Positions 40,441 to 51,210 of a stretch of DNA of 64,000 nucleotides are shown here, one piece after another. The stretch is from Epiperipatus broadwayi. Its lineage: Eukaryota; Onychophora; Udeonychophora; Euonychophora; Peripatidae. The stretch is taken from the NCBI GenBank assembly GCA_028023455.1, contig JAQFVV010006701.1, forward strand, positions 124,001 through 188,000, given 5' to 3'. Below the pieces are notes generated by a model that had not been told where the DNA came from, made no database searches, and worked only from the letters and a program-made list of their open reading frames with translations. Position numbers and translations under genes: made by a program. Numbering within the stretch: position 1 is the first letter of the stretch; the number at the start of each line of letters is the position of its first letter.

Positions 40441-40859
40441 TTTTTTTTACAATGTTTATGGTAATACATTATCCATTAAGTGATTTTCCTTAAGGATGAA
40501 GTGAACCAATGTGAAATATTATGATAAAATATACATTTAATAAGAATATATGAGGCTATTAAATTATTGATAGCAGATATAAAGTAATTTAAATTAGCAT
40601 TAAAATATGTACAAGAATATATACGATTCCAATCAAATTTGGAAATCTGTTCACAAAAGTCATTGTAATTTCCTTTTTTATAATCTCTCTTCTTTTTATG
40701 AGATAATTTTTTCTAACATACTGTACTTTAATATAAAATTCAATTGGAGGATGATACACATCAATCGGAAATGTTGTAGAAGGAGAATGAATATAATCAA
40801 GTGAGACAAATTGCATAGAATGTATCCAAAGTGTGTCCATGAGAATTATAAAAGGTATT

Positions 40860-41400
40860 ATATTATATTATCTACGCTCTAATAAATTACAAAATTGCAA
40901 CATTCTGTTGGCCTTATAAGACCATGAATTACCCTGAAATTTAGCACCAGCAATAAATAGTTCAGGGAGATTAAAGTCAGCAGTAATAAGGATATTTTTA
41001 TTATTATATGTAATAAATAAATCCTCAAATGAAGATAAAATATTATCCAGCCCATTAGATGATATATTTGGTCTAATATATACATTTCCTATTATAATTT
41101 TACTACAATGGTTAACAGAAATTTTACATTAAGTAGCTTCACAAAGTGAAGAATTAAATGGAATGTGTTAATATGCTATCTTTTTTTAATGACAATAAGT
41201 GTTCCCCCTCCTCTATTACCAATTTCAATAGGTCTGACTATAAAACATATTCTGCACCTCTCACAAATAAACATTATCAGTTATATTTTCAGAAACTCAT
41301 GTTTCAGTTATAAAAATAAGATCAAAGTCTTCTAAACTAAAAAAAATTGTTTTATTTATATGCTTTTTGTACACATCTAACTAATATTAACATAAATACA
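40860..41400 (-). pseudogene. CR1/L2-like LINE endonuclease (broken)
   Basis: Minus-strand frames give FVRPIEIGNRGGGTLIVIKK, matching the GGGVAI block of APE-type endonucleases. Further on, TADFNLPELFIAGAKFQGNS contains the conserved DFN catalytic motif. Frames change at least twice between them. Position, just upstream of the RT relic and on the same strand, supports one element. Confidence 0.6.
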
Positions 41401-41436
41401 TGAAGTCATGTTAAACAGTAGAAAGAAAATCATCAT

Positions 41437-41965
41437 CATCATCATCAATCATTATCAATCCACTGCAGGATGAAGGTCTCTCCATGTTCAATCCATCTTT
41501 TCCTATCTTTAGCTTCTCTTCTCCACAATACCCCTGCACAATTTCTTATTTTATCCATTCACCTCACATATGGTCTCTTTCTGGGTCTTTAACAATCTCT
41601 TGGAATCCAGTTTAAAATTTCAACTGTCCATCTATTATCATCTCTTCTAGCAATATGTCCAGCCAAACTCCACTTCAGTCTTTTAATTTTTTCAATGAGG
41701 TCTGTAACTCCTGTTTGTTCTCTTACCCATACATTGTGTTTTCAATCTCTTCTTGTTACTCTCAACATGCATCTCTCCATACTTTTTTGAGTGGTCTGGA
41801 GTCTCTGTATTGCTCTTCTATTAAGTGTCCAAGTCTCAGATCCATAAGTAAGAACTGGCAAAACATATTTATTAAAAACCTTCCTTTTTTAAACACATAA
41901 GTATATTTCCTTTTAGTATCAAGTTATTTCTACCAAAATCACTCCAACCAAGTTTAATTCTATAA
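41437..41965 (-). mobile_element. Nested 5'-truncated RTE/BovB-like LINE 3' end
   Basis: The minus strand encodes the C-terminus beginning at RIKLGWSDFGRNNLILKGNI, almost the same as the element at 49.7 kb. It runs through the LQSTQKSMERCMLRVTRRD-like block to the WMEHGETFILQW-type end. It finishes in CTGCAGTGGATTGATAATG followed by (ATG)n, the 3' tail typical of this family. It sits between ORF1 and the endonuclease of the CR1/L2-like LINE and so inserted later. Confidence 0.75.
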
Positions 41966-42059
41966 AGAAATAAGAAAATAGTATACAATAATTTAAAGCA
42001 ACTAAATTTATAGGTAGTAAGATATTTTAGAAGAAAAATTAAAAACAAAATCAAAAGTG

Positions 42060-43040
42060 ATAAAGAAAAAAAAATAGCTATTTTTTTTTGTAATATATTA
42101 ACAAATCCTCACTGAATTATCCAAATAACCATAAAATATGGAAATAAATGTACCACAAGACTAAAGGTAAGAAGATAAAACATTATGATATTTATGCACA
42201 GGAATAAAAATAAAGAAAGAACTGGAATTAACATTACAGATATTTATTTTATGACAAATAATTTTTGTTCTGAGTTTATCACCCAAATATTTTCTAATAT
42301 CAGAAATACTGATATTACCTGATAAATTAGCTGAAAGGTCATTGCACCCACTTTGCAAGCAATTAGTTGGTTGCAGGTGGGTGTGGGTTCATGTCCCAAC
42401 CAATGCTGTTGCTGGTCAAGAGGTCAACACAGCTGCCTTACAAGCAGTTGTCATGGGTTAGCGGGTTCACTTCCTGGCCAATGCTATGACATATGAAAAA
42501 AAAATTAAAACAAAGTATTTATTATATCTAACATATAAGTTAGAAGATATAAAATTATTATTATAAGGAGTATTACTATAATCAGAAGATGTAACAGATG
42601 AATGTGAATGTAATGGATTGATAATTTTATTTACCTTGTTAAAGGATTTATATCTATCTTTTTAATCATGATTAAATATATTACCATTATTGTCCATTTT
42701 TCTAAATGTATTATTGTCTTTATCAACATTCTTCTTAATTTGTATACTGACATTTTTCATATATATTTGATTAAAATTTTTAGAACACTATATAATTGTA
42801 TGACCTACAAAATACTGTTTATCATTATGAACATTTTTTACACCACTATTATTAGTATTAAGCAGTGTCATTGAATCCATATTACGCACCTTATTATAAT
42901 TATTATTTTAAATGATAAGTTCAACTTTTCTACTAGATCTCTTAAATATATTATTCGAAGAAATTTTAATAGCTTTATTAACAGATGTTTACTTATTATC
43001 AAAATGCTCAATCAGAAACTGATTAGCATTAGAATTCCAA
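42060..43040 (-). pseudogene. LINE ORF1 relic (CR1/L2-like)
   Basis: Asn/Lys-rich minus-strand fragments end in SISDIRKYLGDKLRTKIICH, KINICNVNSSSFFIFIPVHK and a CGTFISIFYGYL tail. That resembles the C-terminal fold of CR1/L2 ORF1 proteins (SFKV.VP....... WPEGV.V..F). A SINE at 42340-42505 is inserted here, and the (AAT)n array limits the N-terminal side. Position upstream of the endonuclease on the same strand agrees. Confidence 0.5.
42340..42505 (+). repeat. tRNA-Val-derived SINE (dimer)
   Basis: The first half keeps a B-box (GTGGGTTCATGTCCC). The second half has GGTCAAGAGGTCAACAC as A-box, an anticodon arm GCTGCCTTACAAGCAG (TAC anticodon) and GCGGGTTCACTTCC as B-box. It ends GCTATGACATATG plus an A run. 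It shares sequence with the monomer at 34.96 kb on the other strand. Confidence 0.6.
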
Positions 43041-43065
43041 CAAATAGTTTTTTTTAGGATTGAAA

Positions 43066-43393
<328 letters not shown>

Positions 43394-43399
43394 TTCATT

Positions 43400-44175
43400 A
43401 GCAGCAGCAAACCTTAATATTGCTAGGCAACAAGGAAAAATTTCTGTGTTTAAACTTGCAAAAGACTCCTCAAAATCTGTAATATTTCAGGTAAATTTCA
43501 CATATATTGAACCACATCTTTTCTAAGATAATTTTGAATTTATAAAAGCTTTTTCTTAAAAAAAATGGCATTTTAAAGTTATTAAAATCTATCAAAATGG
43601 CTGTCATACAACAACATGACTAAACTATACCTATTCTAACAAATTACCAGCTTTATCTCATGAAAAAAACATGTCAGCATCCTCAAGAACAATTTCCATG
43701 TCAGCACCAGCAAAATTATTTCAAGTCCATTAATGAATAAGCCAATTTGAAGTTTTAGGACACTCAATGCAAACATTTAAATAATAAAACACTCTGGATG
43801 CCTGACATGGTGACAAAAATTTATCAAAATTTATTATCACCATGACAAAGGGGATATTTTGCATCATTTAAGACATTTCCCTTCAAGTCCATCATTATAT
43901 CAACCACAGATTTCAATTGCTTTCTACCTACCTCCTGGAACCTTGACCATCTCATGTGCCTATCACACATGAGCTCATAGCTCCAATATTACACCAGGGA
44001 GAGCTCTAGAATAATTACTGTACCATTTAAGAGTAACATGCTATACCCATCTCATTAGCCCACTAATACAAAGAACCAATTTACCTCAAATTAACTTTAA
44101 ATACCCAGCACATAAACAATAAGAATTAACTTTGATACCTATAATACTCACCAACTAATAAGCACAATTTGTTTA
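43400..44175. other. Unassigned DNA, less AT-rich at 43.9-44.1 kb
   Basis: There are no frames over 60 codons and no recognised repeat. The GC-richer patch may be an old repeat. Confidence 0.4.
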
Positions 44176-44179
44176 CAGC

Positions 44180-44235
44180 CATATACCGAAAGTACTTCTT
44201 TGGATTTAAGGATTGTTTATAATAGTTTGTTATCA
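44180..44235 (+). repeat. Solo fragment of the 45.4 kb fold-back family
   Basis: ACCGAAAGTACTTCT, GGATTTAAGGATTG and TTATAATAGTTTGTTA repeat the right half of the fold-back at 45.34-45.52 kb. Confidence 0.6.
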
Positions 44236-45336
44236 TTAAAATTATTATTTTTATTATAATATATATATATTAAATAAAAGTTTTCATTTTAGAGACATCA
44301 TAAGATAATACTTAGTGTAATTGCCTGTTATTACTATAATGAGTAGATTGACTTCTGTTGGAACATGGATTTTTTGTTTTAGACAACTGAAACTTCTAGC
44401 TTATCTAGAATGCTTTTTATGGCTTAAAATAAATATTTGTCTGGATTGAGGTAGATAAGGATGATACATTATTCTATAAAATAGTGCATTTATCACAAAA
44501 CAAAAACCTAGCATTATGATGCAGATCTCTTCATTTATGAAAAAGATGTCATATTTGGAAAAGCACTAACCATTTAATATAACTTAAATTAATTCTAACC
44601 CTGAGATAATGGATTAATAAATATATTATGGCTTAATAAGGCAATCATCAGAGTTAATCTCCATGGATATAGAATATTTACAAAGTATGGATTCTTAGAT
44701 TTTTACAAATATTTTTCTAGTTTATTGAAATTCATTTTAATTTTACTAGAAGTTATTAATACATGTTAATATTATATAATAGTTTTTATATAAAAAAAGA
44801 AATTATTCATTTGTAAATATATTTCATGTAAAATAAATCATTAAACTACAACAGCAACAAAAAGCACTTTTTATTTCGTGATATAAAAAAATAAATTAAG
44901 AAAGACAAAATAAAGAAGAAAAAAATTTACAATATAAAGAGTTGCTTCATGGAGCAGAAGTAAAAATAAAACATTAAAAAAAAAAGTAGATAGAGGTCAG
45001 AAATGATACTTATGAAGATGCGTTTCAAGATGTCATGACTACAAAAGAGTCATGAACAATTAAAAATAAATGAAAACAATATCGACAACAAAAAATGAAC
45101 GTAAAGAAAAGTGTAGAAGTTGAAAGAAATGTGACACTTAAAATCAGTTGAGCATATAAATGATTGTTTTAAAAAAATTACTGTCATATCACGTGGCCTC
45201 TACTCTCTTTTGTAAATTATGAAAATTTGTGATTTTTTTTTGTACCCAATTGAATTTTGAGAGTGGTTTTATCAATATATATATGTAAAATAAATAAAAT
45301 ATCCGTTAGTTAAAAACAATATTGTAATTATAATTG

Positions 45337-45522
45337 AAATAATATTTTTAACGGTTTACAAACAATTACAAACAATCCTTTTGAATTGATGACGTTTGCT
45401 TCCGCTTTTGGTTTTTGAATTTAATGGCAGTTGAGGCAGGTTAGAAAGTAACCGAAAGTACTTCTGCGGATTTAAGGATTGTTTGTAATTGTTTGTAAAC
45501 CGTTAAAAATATTATTTCATTT
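45337..45522 (+). mobile_element. Fold-back element with PLE-type hairpin motif
   Basis: Arms 45337-45382 and 45473-45522 are inverted (AAGGATTGTTTGTAATTGTT and the rest). Between them a hairpin, GGTTA with TAACC, is preceded by TTGAGGCA and followed by GAAAGTACTTC. The PLE 3' ends at 54.2 and 55.9 kb have the same arrangement (TTGACAAA, hairpin, GAAAGCGCTTC). It is probably a non-autonomous PLE derivative. Confidence 0.6.
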
Positions 45523-45838
45523 ATAATGATATATATATAACCTTTTATACTACAGTCATTTGTTTCCGAACCTTAGCATGAATATCAGATTCTATAAATA
45601 ATAGTAAGCTGGATATAATATGCATGTTTACCATATATAAATAAACCTGGGATACAATTGCAATTTAATTAAAAAATTATATGCATTAAGGTACAAACAA
45701 AAATAATGATTCAACAGAGTTGCTAACCATGAAAAAGTAAGTACAATAATAAATTCAGAAAGAGAAAGAATGCACATTTCCAAGCATATGACAAAGTGAT
45801 TTATTTTAATAATCAATGAGTATTGTCAATTCCTCAAC

Positions 45839-46120
45839 AGGCTTTGTGATAAATTATTAGACAGAGCCAACATTTAAAATATCTCTGTGAGGACCCCCAC
45901 AACCTCTGACCATGGTTTCGTGCCTTGGCACTCCTCAGAGAGGTGCTAGCACCTCTCTGAGGAATACCAAAGCACAAAACCATGGTCAGTGGTTTAGCAC
46001 CACTCTGAGGAGTGCCAAAGCATGAAACCATGGTCAGAGATTTGGAGGGGGTTCTGACAGAGATATTTTAAATGCTGGCTCTGGCTAAGCATTTTTCACA
46101 AAGCTTGTTGAGGACTTGGC
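45839..46120. repeat. GC-richer fold-back with internal triplication
   Basis: Outer arms (GCTTTGTGATAAATTATTAG and its inverse near 46100, and AACATTTAAAATATCTCTGT with its inverse near 46060) enclose three copies of a unit containing AAACCATGGT and GAGGAGTGCC. At 45932-45963 there is a perfect 32-bp palindrome centred on GCTAGC. No protein is credible here. Confidence 0.85.
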
Positions 46121-46422
46121 AATCCTCATTGATTATATCTTACAATCTTAAGAGAATTGGGTCACATGATCTATGACTCTTATTTTGATGATTTATTTAA
46201 TGTTTGTAAAAACTAGCATAAAAAAATTTTCTTTCACAACTAAATAAATTTTCATTTTACTGCATAAAAAAGTATTTCACCTCTTTTCTTTATATTGGCA
46301 GAATTGCTTTCATCAAGTTTGTGCTTTGATGACTTTTAAAAAAATATTTTAATAACAGTAATATGACATAGAACAATACTTATGCTTTTATACAAATTAC
46401 ATAAATGAGGCATGAATGATGT

Positions 46423-46775
46423 GCATGCAATCAGATGGTTGAGTGTTGCCCTGAAAGCATAAGATTACATAAATTCTGATTGCACTGAATGCATGACTGA
46501 CTATTACTATTTGTACATAAAATTACATAAGTAAGCATTTCACTTAATGCATGAATTCACATGAATGAGAATATCACCCAATACATAAGATTACATGATT
46601 GAAAACTGCATCGAATTCATGGGATTATATGGCTAAGTTTTGCATTGAGAGCATGAGATTTCATAAAATAAAACTGAAGATCATGAGATTAGATGATTGA
46701 GAATCCATTAAGTGCATGAAATCACATAAGTAAAGATTACACTAAGTACTAGAGATTATCTGAGTGAGTTTTTAG
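46423..46775 (+). repeat. 34-bp minisatellite, ~10 diverged units
   Basis: Units begin GCATGA(G/A)AT and contain ACATGATTGAGAAT and CACTGAAT. Most are exactly 34 bp, while one is enlarged and one slightly shortened. Divergence between units is high, so the array is old. Confidence 0.75.
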
Positions 46776-46876
46776 ATGAAGAAATAGCTGGAAGATTTAT
46801 TATGATGCTTTTCCTATGAACATCAAATTTTATAAATTTAAATATATTTTTCATTTTTTTTTTATTGAAGCTATAA

Positions 46877-46879
<3 letters not shown>

Positions 46880-46955
<76 letters not shown>
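46880..46955. repeat. (TA)n microsatellite
   Basis: A perfect TA run next to the outer edge of the inverted RTE segment. Confidence 0.95.
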
Positions 46956-46961
<6 letters not shown>

Positions 46962-47044
46962 TCAAGATATTCAATCTTTTTTAATGCATCATTTTTAACT
47001 GATGTATAGTGTTATATATATAAATTCAAAATATTCAAACTTTT

Positions 47045-48075
47045 TAATGCACCATTTTTGTATATCTTCATATTCCTTCTTTTCTTCATAAATTCTCTAA
47101 TCTCAGTAGAAATTTTATTGGTCAATTGCTGTTTCTTTCTACCAGCTATCTTTGTTGCAGTTTTCAAAAGTGTATCAGTTATTTTCATATTAATTTCATT
47201 CAAATCTGAATCATGTTCAAAATCTACTAATACTTGAAACCAATTTGTAAGTTTTAATTTAAACTCATTAGAATGTTTCTAAAAATTAGAAATATCAACT
47301 GTAAATATTGTTTTTCTTAATAATTTTTGTCTCTCTAGTTTTACATTAACACGTATCTTACACCTTACTAATCGATGATCACTTCCTGTGTTAAATTTAT
47401 TAAGAACAATACAATCTTGAAATATGTATTTTCTGTTAGTCAAAATATAATCCAATTCTGCTGTACCTTCATTTGGATACTTCAATGTCCATTTCCTTTT
47501 AACATTTTTTTTAAACAAAGAATTCATAATATAAAGTTTTTCTTTTTCTGCAAAGTCCACAAGTCTATATCCACTCTCATTTTTATTACCATAACCAAAA
47601 TTACCTACAGCACTTTCATCTTTCATTTGTTTACCAATTCTAGCATTAAAGTCTCCCATAACAATTTTAAAATGTTGTTTACTCTGATAAAAAGCCTTTT
47701 GTATAGCCATATAAAAATCTTCTACTACTTCATTATCATGAGAACTTGTTGGGGCATAGACCTGAGTTATCTGCATTTGGTATCTGCTTTATGTTGTACA
47801 ACTAATCTCGCCACTCTATCTGATACACCACAATCCCCACAATATTGTTCTTCCACTTTTTACTTATAATGAATCCTCTTCCACTTGTATTTTCAATATT
47901 TGTGTCTTTATAATAGAGTACATGTCCACTTTTTAAATCAATTGTCTCTTCACCTGTTTTTCTAACTTCACAACGTCAATAATGCCCCATTTAATAGAAT
48001 ACAGTTCTTCTTCTAATTCTTGCAATCTTCCTTCACTTGAAAATGATCTACAGTTGTAAGTATCTAAATAAAACA
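47045..48075 (-). pseudogene. RTE/BovB-like LINE AP endonuclease (inverted half)
   Basis: The minus strand starts with TYNCRSFSSEGRLQELEEEL and YSIKWGIID, the N-terminus of this endonuclease class, with stops and frameshifts before the long open stretch. The 165-codon frame 47279-47776 holds QVYAPTSSHDNEVVEDFY, then GDFNARIG at residues 41-48 (catalytic Asp/Asn), LDYI at 108-111 and GSDHRLV at 131-137 (catalytic Asp-His). After a frame change, the linker NEINMKITDTLLKTATKIAG plus KKRRNMKIYKNG follows. All catalytic motifs of the C-terminal two thirds are intact; the N-terminal third is broken. In life it would nick target DNA for reverse transcription. Confidence 0.8.
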
Positions 48076-48454
48076 TCATCATCAAACGGCAGCCTGGGTC
48101 TGCAACAGGGAATTCTTAGCACCCTCTACCTTCAGTTACCAACTGTTGTCTTGGTCAGTGACTTTACAGTCTTCTAAAAATAAGAGCCATGATTTATTTT
48201 TGTCTGCCATAATTGTGTATAACTATTGCAAAAATATTTATTATTTACGCAAACATTCATTCTGTCTTATCAGGAAACTGAGAACATCATGGTATTTCTT
48301 GATCTTAAATTCAGAGGTAAAAAGACAATTAACTCACCGGCTGGCTAATGTGCATTGGTGAGCAGCCCACCCATGTTCGTATACTATATGAATAATCACA
48401 TAGTAATAATAGCTGCAACAACAAGAACATATGGAGTGGACATTAGGAAATTTG

Positions 48455-50215
48455 CCTTGTTCCATTACTTTAAGGCCTCAAGAGGAATCAAAGAGTTGAA
48501 AATGATATGAGAATATATAACTGTGAACTAGCAAGGAATGCTGAAGAAGAGATTAAAAGTCTCAAGAGTGTAAAACAACATTTTGGTATTGGTAGGAAAT
48601 TTATATATGCAATAAAAAAAGATGGAATTATTACTAAAAAGAGAGATGATAACATGAAATGGGGTGGAAGAGTTCTATCCAGATTTATATAGTATTAAAG
48701 AACAAGGACCTTTCATATTTATTATATCTTTGGAATTGTCCAGAATTTTAGATGAAGATATGACACATGCAATTAAATATATAAAAAATGGAAAGGTTCT
48801 GGGTAATGATGGACCTGTAATTGATATATTAAAAGAAGTAGGTGAAGAAATAGAAAAGAATTTAGCAAAGTTATATAACAAATGTCTAAATGATAAAGAT
48901 GTACCAGATGATTGGAAGAATGCAGAATTGATATTAATATTTAAAAAAGGTGTTAAAGAATATATAAAAAATTACAGACCTATCAGCCTTTTATCAGTTA
49001 TATACAAATTTTTACTAAGATAATTACAACTTGTCTACAGAGAACATTGGATTTTTATCAACAAAGTTAACAAGCTGGATTTAAAAGTGGTTTTACTACA
49101 GTAGATCATATCCAATTATTGAGAGAAGTTATAGAAAGGACAAATGAATATGAGTTGCCATTATGCTTTGGATTTGTAGGTTATAATAAGGCATTTGATT
49201 CTATAAACATTTCTTCAGTGATTAAAGCATTGAATCATCAAGATCTAGATCCAGGATATTGTCATATTTTAAAGATTATTTATAAAAATGCATCAGCAAC
49301 AATTAGATTACATAATGATACATTGAGAAGGGTGTAACAGAGGGTGACTCCGTATCTCCAAAACTTTTTACAGCAGTGCCACAAGAAGTATTTTGTGGAT
49401 TAAAATGGAAAGCTAAAGGAGTGAAGGTAAATGGAGATTATTTAAGTCATTTAGATTTTGCAGATGATGTAGTTGTTTTTGCAAATAATGCTTTAGGGCT
49501 GCAGAAAATGTTGTAGGAATTATCAGATGAAAGTAGGAAAGTAGGACTAAAGATAAATGTTAAAAAGACTAAAGTAATGTTTAATGAATTTTCTCAAAAT
49601 ATGAAAATAAATATTGATTATGATGAAAAGAAGTTAACAGTTACAAATACCTTGGTCAGATTATTAATACATATGGAAACATAATTGATGAAATTAATCA
49701 TAGAACTAAATTTGGCTGGAATGCTTTTGGTAGAAATAATTTGATACTAAAAGGAAATATGCCTATGTGTTTGAAAAGGAAGGTTTTTAATAAATGTGTT
49801 TCACCAGTTCTTACTTATGGATTTGAGACTTGGACACTTAATAGAAGAGCAATACAAAAACTTCAGTCCACTCAAAGAAGAATGGAGAGATGCATGTTGG
49901 GAGTAACAAGTAGAGATCGAAGACCCAATATATGGGTAAGACAACAAACAGGTGTTACTGACCTCATTGAAAAAATTAAAAGACTGAAGTGGAGTTGGTC
50001 TGGACATATTGCTAGAAGAGTTGATAATAGATGGACAATTGAAATCTTAAACTGGATTCCAAAAGATTATAAAAGACTCAGAAAGAGACCACATATGAGA
50101 TGGATGGACAAAATAAGAAAGTGCACAGGGGTGATGTGGAGAAGAGAAGCTAAAGATTGGAGAAGATGGATTGAACTTGGAGAGACTTCATCCTGCAGTG
50201 GAATGATAATGGTTG
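48455..50215 (+). pseudogene. RTE/BovB-like LINE reverse transcriptase (forward half)
   Basis: Frames in order: 48507-48692 (linker, SLKSVKQHFGIGRKFIYAIK), 48664-49023 (GKVLGNDGPVIDILKEVGEE, then NYRPISLLSVIYKF), 49119-49337 (FGFVGYNKAFDSI), a stretch with LSHLDFADDVVVFA near 49.45 kb, and 49741-50215 (ETWTLNRRAIQKLQSTQRRM, then WSGHIARR and RWMDKIRKCTG). Three or more frameshifts or stops separate them. The FADD box is intact, but the first catalytic Asp is lost: the usual F(V/I)DY reads FVGY here. The 3' end is CTGCAGTGGAATGATAATGG followed by (TA)n. Non-functional. Confidence 0.8.
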
Positions 50216-50216
50216 A

Positions 50217-50217
<1 letters not shown>

Positions 50218-50276
<59 letters not shown>

Positions 50277-50282
50277 ACATAG

Positions 50283-50310
<28 letters not shown>
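50218..50310. repeat. (TA)n array at the RTE 3' tail
   Basis: Two TA blocks (50218-50270 and 50283-50310) are separated by AAAAAACATAGA, directly following the RTE 3' end. Confidence 0.92.
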
Positions 50311-50320
<10 letters not shown>

Positions 50321-50420
50321 ATTATTTGATGACTGTATTTTTTCCAAGCAATATACATAATTATATAATTAAATATTTATAAATGCAGTAATTAGATAAT
50401 TAAAAGTTTTATCCACTTAA

Positions 50421-51210
50421 GAGTGCTTTCAATTATCCTAGTAATCTTTGTCAACTAACACTTTGAAAGGCTAACCTTCCCACAATTCTGTGGTCTTAAT
50501 GTTTGCTGCCTTTCTGTTAATTAAGTCATGTTTGCATTTGTATATTAGCATAGCTACCTATATTTTCATTTTATTATTTTTTTTTCCAGTTTGCAATATT
50601 TTTACATTATTAAAATTGAAGTCAATACCATAAATACATGACTTATTACAGTCGTAAAAAACAGATGCTGAAATATTATTATCTACTTAACAATTTTGTT
50701 TTGATTTCTGAACCCATTTTAATAACAGCAAGTAAGTGTTCTTTAGTTTTTTTCCAACATACATTTTGATTCCCGTATATATCCACTAACACACCTACAT
50801 ATCCATTTATAAATGAAACAATTTTTATTTATAAATGAGGTTTTAGTATTAGGGTTATTTAGTAATTTGTTTAATGTAGAATGTGTGTAAAATGCAATAT
50901 CACACATGCATTTATAAATTTTCCTTATAAAATTTACTTGATCATTTGAAATATATGTTATTTATATCTATATTTTTTTATTATTAAGGGGAATAAATAT
51001 TATTATTAAAATTGTTATTTTTATATTTTGTATTAAAATCTATAATAACATTATATATATAATTATAATGGTAGCTAACATTTAACAATTCACTCGAATA
51101 TATTTCACTATTTTGGTCTTTACCCAATAAATATTTACAAAGACTATTATTTCTAAATAAGGACATATATATATATACATGTGTGTGTGTTTTGATAACT
51201 ATAAACAAGT
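50421..51210 (-). pseudogene. Penelope-like element relic, copy 1
   Basis: Minus-strand translation is co-linear with the better copy at 54.3-55.2 kb. The 74-codon frame 50984-51208 holds SLFRNNSLCKYLLGKDQNSE and LLNVSYHYNYIYNVI. Downstream come CFIYKWICRCVSGYIRESKC (GIY-YIG with Gly to Arg in the second half), FNFNNVKILQTGKKNN and INRKAANIKTTELWEG. Stops and frameshifts break it. The 3' end carries a decayed hairpin motif (50421-50454). The RT is missing. Confidence 0.75.

Larger units (their letters stand above)
38900..43045 (-). mobile_element. CR1/L2-like LINE, decayed but nearly full length
   Basis: On the minus strand, ORF1 (43.04-42.06 kb), an endonuclease (41.4-40.86 kb), an RT (40.44-39.45 kb) and a trailing region follow in normal LINE order. 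Two later insertions interrupt it: an RTE 3' end at 41437-41965 and a SINE at 42340-42505. The (TA)n at 39791-39872 expanded inside the RT. The 3' boundary is not sharp. Confidence 0.6.
47040..50220. mobile_element. RTE/BovB-like LINE with inverted 5' half
   Basis: The endonuclease half lies on the minus strand (48.08 to 47.04 kb) and the RT half on the plus strand (48.46 to 50.22 kb). The inverted half stops in the linker (KKRRNMKIYKNG) and the plus half resumes about 20-25 residues later (RIYNCELARNAEEEIKSLKS), so the two halves are almost complementary parts of one protein. Such 5' inversion is the established signature of twin priming during target-primed reverse transcription. About 400 bp at 48.08-48.46 kb lie at the junction, probably the 5' end of the element. 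Confidence 0.75.

Noticed and set aside
45834-46031. 65-codon minus-strand protein
   Set aside because: It lies entirely within the fold-back repeat and is made of its internal duplicated units.
47375-47869. 164-codon plus-strand protein
   Set aside because: It is the antisense shadow of the RTE endonuclease on the minus strand, which carries the conserved catalytic motifs.
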